From contig JAMOPE010000312.1 of NCBI GenBank assembly GCA_027064785.1, positions 1 through 9,374 of the forward strand: a stretch of 9,374 bases of DNA. Direction: 5' to 3'. The stretch is from Geobacteraceae bacterium. GTDB taxonomy: Bacteria > Desulfobacterota > Desulfuromonadia > Desulfuromonadales > Geopsychrobacteraceae. Under the pieces are notes generated by a model. It saw only the letters and a program-made list of their open reading frames with translations, did not search any database and had not been told where the DNA came from. The translations under genes were made by a program, and so were the position numbers. Of the stretch, positions 7,573 through 9,374 are shown piece after piece (position 1 is the stretch's first letter; the number at the start of each line of letters is the position of its first letter).

Positions 7573-7737
7573 TTAGGAGTTATCCGTATCAGTAGAGTCG
7601 GAAGTGCTGTCTGCAGCAGTCACATCCTCTGCTTGTTTCGACTGACTCCGCACCTTATTCACTCCCCATAAAACAGCAAATGTTATTGCAAGTGTCAAAA
7701 ATGTGAACAAAACATCAGCAAAGCGAACCGGTTCCAT
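7573..7737 (-). CDS. Small single-pass membrane protein (54 aa) upstream of arginine kinase
   Basis: An ATG at 7737 opens 54 codons ending in TAA at 7575-7573. GGAGG (7746-7742) stands four bases upstream, a strong though close ribosome site. The protein reads MEPVRFADV, then one hydrophobic helix (about residues 8-26, ending AVLWGV), then a basic stretch NKVRSQSKQ and an acidic Ser/Thr/Asp-rich tail ending DSTDTDNS. The positive charges after the helix predict a cytoplasmic C-terminus. I do not recognise the family. Only 15 bases separate its stop from the kinase start, so the two are very likely one transcript; a membrane tether, adaptor or regulator for the kinase is possible but is only inferred from position. 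The gene is short enough to be missed by ORF callers with a 60-codon limit. Confidence 0.7.
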   Translation of the reverse strand: MEPVRFADVLFTFLTLAITFAVLWGVNKVRSQSKQAEDVTAADSTSDSTDTDNS

Positions 7738-7803
7738 TGCGCCTCCATAAGACAGGTTGTTAATAACTCTGTCAATTTAGCATCGTAATCAGGCAATAGA
7801 AAT

Positions 7804-7836
7804 AAAAAAAGGACGATGCAAAAGCTTCGTCCTTTT
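7804..7836 (-). terminator. Intrinsic terminator downstream of tRNA-Gln
   Basis: AAAAGGACGA (7807-7816) pairs with TCGTCCTTTT (7827-7836), and a further GC/GC pair caps an AAAA loop. On the minus strand the stem runs into seven T (complement of the A run 7804-7810), so it most likely ends the tRNA-Gln transcript and any aminotransferase read-through. Plus-strand use is possible through its TTTT but no upstream plus gene needs it. Confidence 0.75.
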
Positions 7837-7903
7837 CGGATGTTGTCCCTCAGGACAACTGGTATTCAAACGGTTGGGCTTAAAAGTTCTTAAAGCTACC
7901 GTA

Positions 7904-7932
7904 TATATTAATAGCTGGGGCACCAGAGATCG
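7904..7932. repeat. Near-copy of the tRNA-Gln 3' end (direct repeat unit A)
   Basis: These 29 bases match 8064-8092 at 27 positions, at an exact spacing of 160 bp; the two differences are both A here against G in the tRNA copy (7913 and 7927). The copy covers the tRNA from the T-loop through CCA (CTA here) plus eight bases beyond. Similarity ends sharply at 7932/8092, so this is not a second tRNA gene. A relic attachment site or a local duplication are the main readings. Confidence 0.7.
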
Positions 7933-7990
7933 TCCACTACGGCACCAACATCACGTTGGTGCCTGCGTCGACTCACCTATATTCGCTGAC

Positions 7991-8011
7991 ACGGACATCC
8001 TGTCCGTTTTT
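7991..8011 (+). terminator. Possible plus-strand intrinsic terminator
   Basis: ACGGACA (7991-7997) and TGTCCGT (8001-8007) form a 7-bp stem with a 3-base loop and run into five T (8007-8011). It has no plus-strand protein gene upstream. It could end an unannotated small RNA or simply be part of the larger symmetrical structure 7984-8028. Confidence 0.35.
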
Positions 8012-8063
8012 CTGACATTCAGTCAGCGCTCACTCCGCTTCGATCCCTTTCGAGATCTGCGGT

Positions 8064-8092
8064 TATATTAATGGCTGGGGCACCAGGGATCG
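8064..8092. repeat. tRNA-Gln 3' end and flank (direct repeat unit B)
   Basis: This is the intact partner of the repeat at 7904-7932. It comprises the last 20-odd bases of the tRNA gene, its encoded CCA (8074-8072) and eight bases of 3' flank. Tyrosine integrases commonly use such tRNA 3' ends as attachment sites, but no integrase gene is in the window. Confidence 0.7.
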
Positions 8093-8146
8093 AACCTGGG
8101 AATGCCGGAATCAAAATCCGGTGCCTTACCGCTTGGCGATGCCCCA
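8072..8146 (-). tRNA. tRNA-Gln (anticodon TTG)
   Basis: The minus strand folds as a complete cloverleaf of 75 bases including an encoded CCA. The acceptor stem is TGGGGCA with TGCCCCA, discriminator G and then CCA; the anticodon stem is CCGGA/TCCGG around loop TTTTGAT with anticodon TTG at 8114-8112; the T arm is CCAGG-TTCGATC-CCTGG. TTG reads CAA (and CAG by wobble), hence glutamine. It has its own promoter upstream and a terminator about 235 bases downstream. Confidence 0.97.
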
Positions 8147-8161
8147 TCGAACAAGATGGAT

Positions 8162-8190
8162 TTTCTAGCAAAGTTAAACTATGCCGTCAA
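8162..8190 (-). promoter_or_regulatory. Sigma-70-type promoter of tRNA-Gln
   Basis: On the minus strand TTGACG (8190-8185, 5/6 match) and TAGAAA (8167-8162, 4/6) are separated by exactly 17 bases. The predicted start near 8155 gives a leader of roughly nine bases before the mature tRNA 5' end at 8146, the usual arrangement for a tRNA gene. Confidence 0.6.
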
Positions 8191-8221
8191 GAGAAATTTC
8201 CCATTTATTACAATCAACCGA

Positions 8222-9374
8222 TCAAAGGACGGCCTTAATCGCATCACACAGTCTGTCCATATTATCGTGAGTCATTCCAGCAACATTGATCCGACCTGAG
8301 CCGACAATATAAATTGAAAACTCATCCCGCAATCGGGCGACCTGATCTTTTGTCAGGCCTGAGAAGCTGAACATACCACGTTGCTCAATAATCGAAGAAA
8401 AGTCTTCTTGGACCCCTTTTTCTTTGAGTGTTTTTACAAATAGATGGCGCATTTCATTGATTCGATTACGAATATCAGCGACTTCTTCAATCCACTTCGC
8501 TTTTAACTCTTCGTCACCCAGAACAACGGCAACAATCTGTCCTCCGTGTGAAGGCGGGTTTGAATAATTATAACGAATCCGTAATTTCACCTGACTCATG
8601 ACTGTATCAGCCTGCACTTTATCATCAGCAACCACCGTCAGGGCCCCGGTTCTTTCGCGATAAAGACCGAAATTTTTGGAGAAACTTGAGCAGACAAACA
8701 TCTGCTTGACTCGCTTCGTCAATTCAAGCAGTCCAAGACGATCTTCCTCGATACCATTTGCCAAACCCTGATAGGCAAAGTCGACCAGCGGAACAATCCC
8801 TTTTTCAGCCAGCAAATCACCAATTTGAGCCCATTGCTCAGGGGTCGGATCAATCCCGGTCGGGTTATGACAACAACCATGAAGCAGGATGACATCCCCT
8901 TGAGGAATTGTTTTGATCGATTCATACATCGCATCAAAATCAAGGCCATTGGTCTTCGGATCACGGTAAGAATATTCCTTGCACTCAAGACCGGCAGCTC
9001 CAAAAATCGTCTTATGGTTGGCCCACGTCGGGTTACTCAACCAGATTTTTGCTTCAGGATGGAGCAAATTGACATAGTCACCAACAACCCGTAGCGCCCC
9101 TGTCCCTCCCGGGCACTGAGCGGTTGCTGCCCGCTTATTCTCAATAATTTCATGACCTGCTCCGAACAGGAGCTCTTGAACCTGTGCGCAGTATGCCGGT
9201 TCACCTGTCATGGGCAGATAGCCTTTTGATTTTTCCTGCTCGAGAATGCGTTTTTCTGCCTCTTTCACCGTTTCCAGAACCGGTGTCTCCCCATTTGCAT
9301 CTTTGTAGACGCCAACCGAGAGATTAATTTTATCGGGGTTGGGATCGGCCTTGAATGTTTCAGTCAGACCAAGG
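8222..9374 (-). CDS. aspC: Aspartate aminotransferase, class I (AspC/TyrB subgroup), N-terminus cut by window
   Basis: This PLP enzyme interconverts aspartate and 2-oxoglutarate with oxaloacetate and glutamate, and may also act on aromatic amino acids. The frame stays open to the right edge, so the GTG at 9268 is an internal Val; 383 residues are visible and about a dozen N-terminal ones are missing, compared with about 396 in E. coli AspC. Motifs along the chain are the family N-terminal INLSVGVYKDANGETPVLET, YLPMTGEPAY, HGCCHNPTGIDPT (PLP-binding Asn near 8865), PLVDFAYQG (Asp pairing the pyridine nitrogen, near 8781), SSFSKNFGLYRERTGA (Schiff-base Lys at 8677-8675), NYSNPPSHGG and the substrate-carboxylate Arg in GSGRINVAGM. 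HGCCHNPTGIDPT and DFAYQG resemble AspC; YLPM resembles TyrB. The TGA is only 31 bases from the tRNA -35 with no terminator between, so read-through into the tRNA is possible. Confidence 0.95.
   Translation of the reverse strand, partial: LGLTETFKADPNPDKINLSVGVYKDANGETPVLETVKEAEKRILEQEKSKGYLPMTGEPAYCAQVQELLFGAGHEIIENKRAATAQCPGGTGALRVVGDYVNLLHPEAKIWLSNPTWANHKTIFGAAGLECKEYSYRDPKTNGLDFDAMYESIKTIPQGDVILLHGCCHNPTGIDPTPEQWAQIGDLLAEKGIVPLVDFAYQGLANGIEEDRLGLLELTKRVKQMFVCSSFSKNFGLYRERTGALTVVADDKVQADTVMSQVKLRIRYNYSNPPSHGGQIVAVVLGDEELKAKWIEEVADIRNRINEMRHLFVKTLKEKGVQEDFSSIIEQRGMFSFSGLTKDQVARLRDEFSIYIVGSGRINVAGMTHDNMDRLCDAIKAVL

Larger units (their letters stand above)
7738..8071. other. Non-coding stretch with hairpins and a tRNA-end repeat
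   Basis: I see no credible protein gene in this 334-bp stretch. It holds the upstream region of the small membrane protein gene, an intrinsic terminator (7804-7836), a 7-bp hairpin GTTGTCC/GGACAAC (7842-7859), a near-copy of the tRNA-Gln 3' end (7904-7932), a 9-bp hairpin GGCACCAAC/GTTGGTGCC (7941-7963), and a nested structure at 7984-8028 in which CGCTGAC pairs with GTCAGCG around ACGGACA/TGTCCGT followed by five T. Confidence 0.6.

Noticed and set aside
7363..7671. Plus-strand 102-codon frame over the arginine kinase start
   Set aside because: It is antisense to the conserved kinase N-domain and the small membrane protein, with no family resemblance.
7747..7775. TTGACA-17-TCTTAT promoter just upstream of the small membrane protein
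   Set aside because: Spacing is ideal, but the predicted start would fall at about 7740, deleting the strong GGAGG site; the real promoter may be elsewhere, so it is not listed as a feature.
7904..7963. Second tRNA gene or tRNA pseudogene with anticodon arm
   Set aside because: Similarity to tRNA-Gln covers only the 3' end and stops at 7932; no acceptor 5' strand, D arm or anticodon arm is present.
8222..9268. Aminotransferase starting at the GTG at 9268
   Set aside because: The 35 codons upstream encode the conserved family N-terminus up to the window edge, so this GTG is an internal Val.
1..9374. CRISPR array, transposase, restriction or toxin-antitoxin genes
   Set aside because: No regularly spaced repeats and no protein with such motifs were found on either strand.

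Overview
This is an ordinary-looking chromosomal segment of moderate GC content, probably from a Gram-negative anaerobe of the Desulfuromonadales/Desulfobacterota type (Desulfuromonas, Pelobacter or Geobacter relatives). I infer this from the combination of a DUF4388/PATAN protein next to a PilT-like ATPase, a MOFRL-type glycerate kinase joined to pyruvate kinase, and a bacterial phosphagen kinase. No marker gene here fixes the genus.

Layout. (1) 1-317 (+) is the 3' end of a dihydroxyacetone kinase (DhaL/DAK2 domain). It converges on a minus-strand operon, with a hairpin terminator between them. (2) 3405-387 (-) is an operon of glycerate 2-kinase, pyruvate kinase (TAA and ATG abut) and a 63-residue protein of unknown function. 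The kinases make 2-phosphoglycerate and then, after enolase, turn PEP into pyruvate with ATP. With the DHA kinase the left third is triose/glycerate carbon metabolism. (3) 3406-3550 is an AT-rich divergent promoter region with an imperfect palindrome. (4) 3551-6447 (+) is a two-gene unit: a PATAN/DUF4388, receiver-like and GAF protein, then a PilT/PilU-family ATPase, ending in a strong bidirectional terminator. (5) 7737-6523 (-) is a two-gene unit: a 54-residue single-pass membrane protein missed by length-filtered ORF calling, then an arginine-kinase-like phosphagen kinase with all expected arginine-binding residues. (6) 7738-8071 has no protein gene but several hairpins and a 29-bp near-copy of the tRNA-Gln 3' end placed exactly 160 bp away from it. 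(7) tRNA-Gln(TTG) (-) with its own good promoter. (8) 8222-9374 (-) is an aspartate aminotransferase that runs off the right edge.

The most interesting points are the phosphagen kinase with its co-transcribed small membrane protein, the PATAN regulator paired with a pilus-type motor ATPase whose AIRNLIRE motif is altered, and the tRNA-3'-end duplication beside hairpins, which could be a remnant of an integrated element or possibly encode a small RNA. I saw no CRISPR array, no transposase and no clear defence system.
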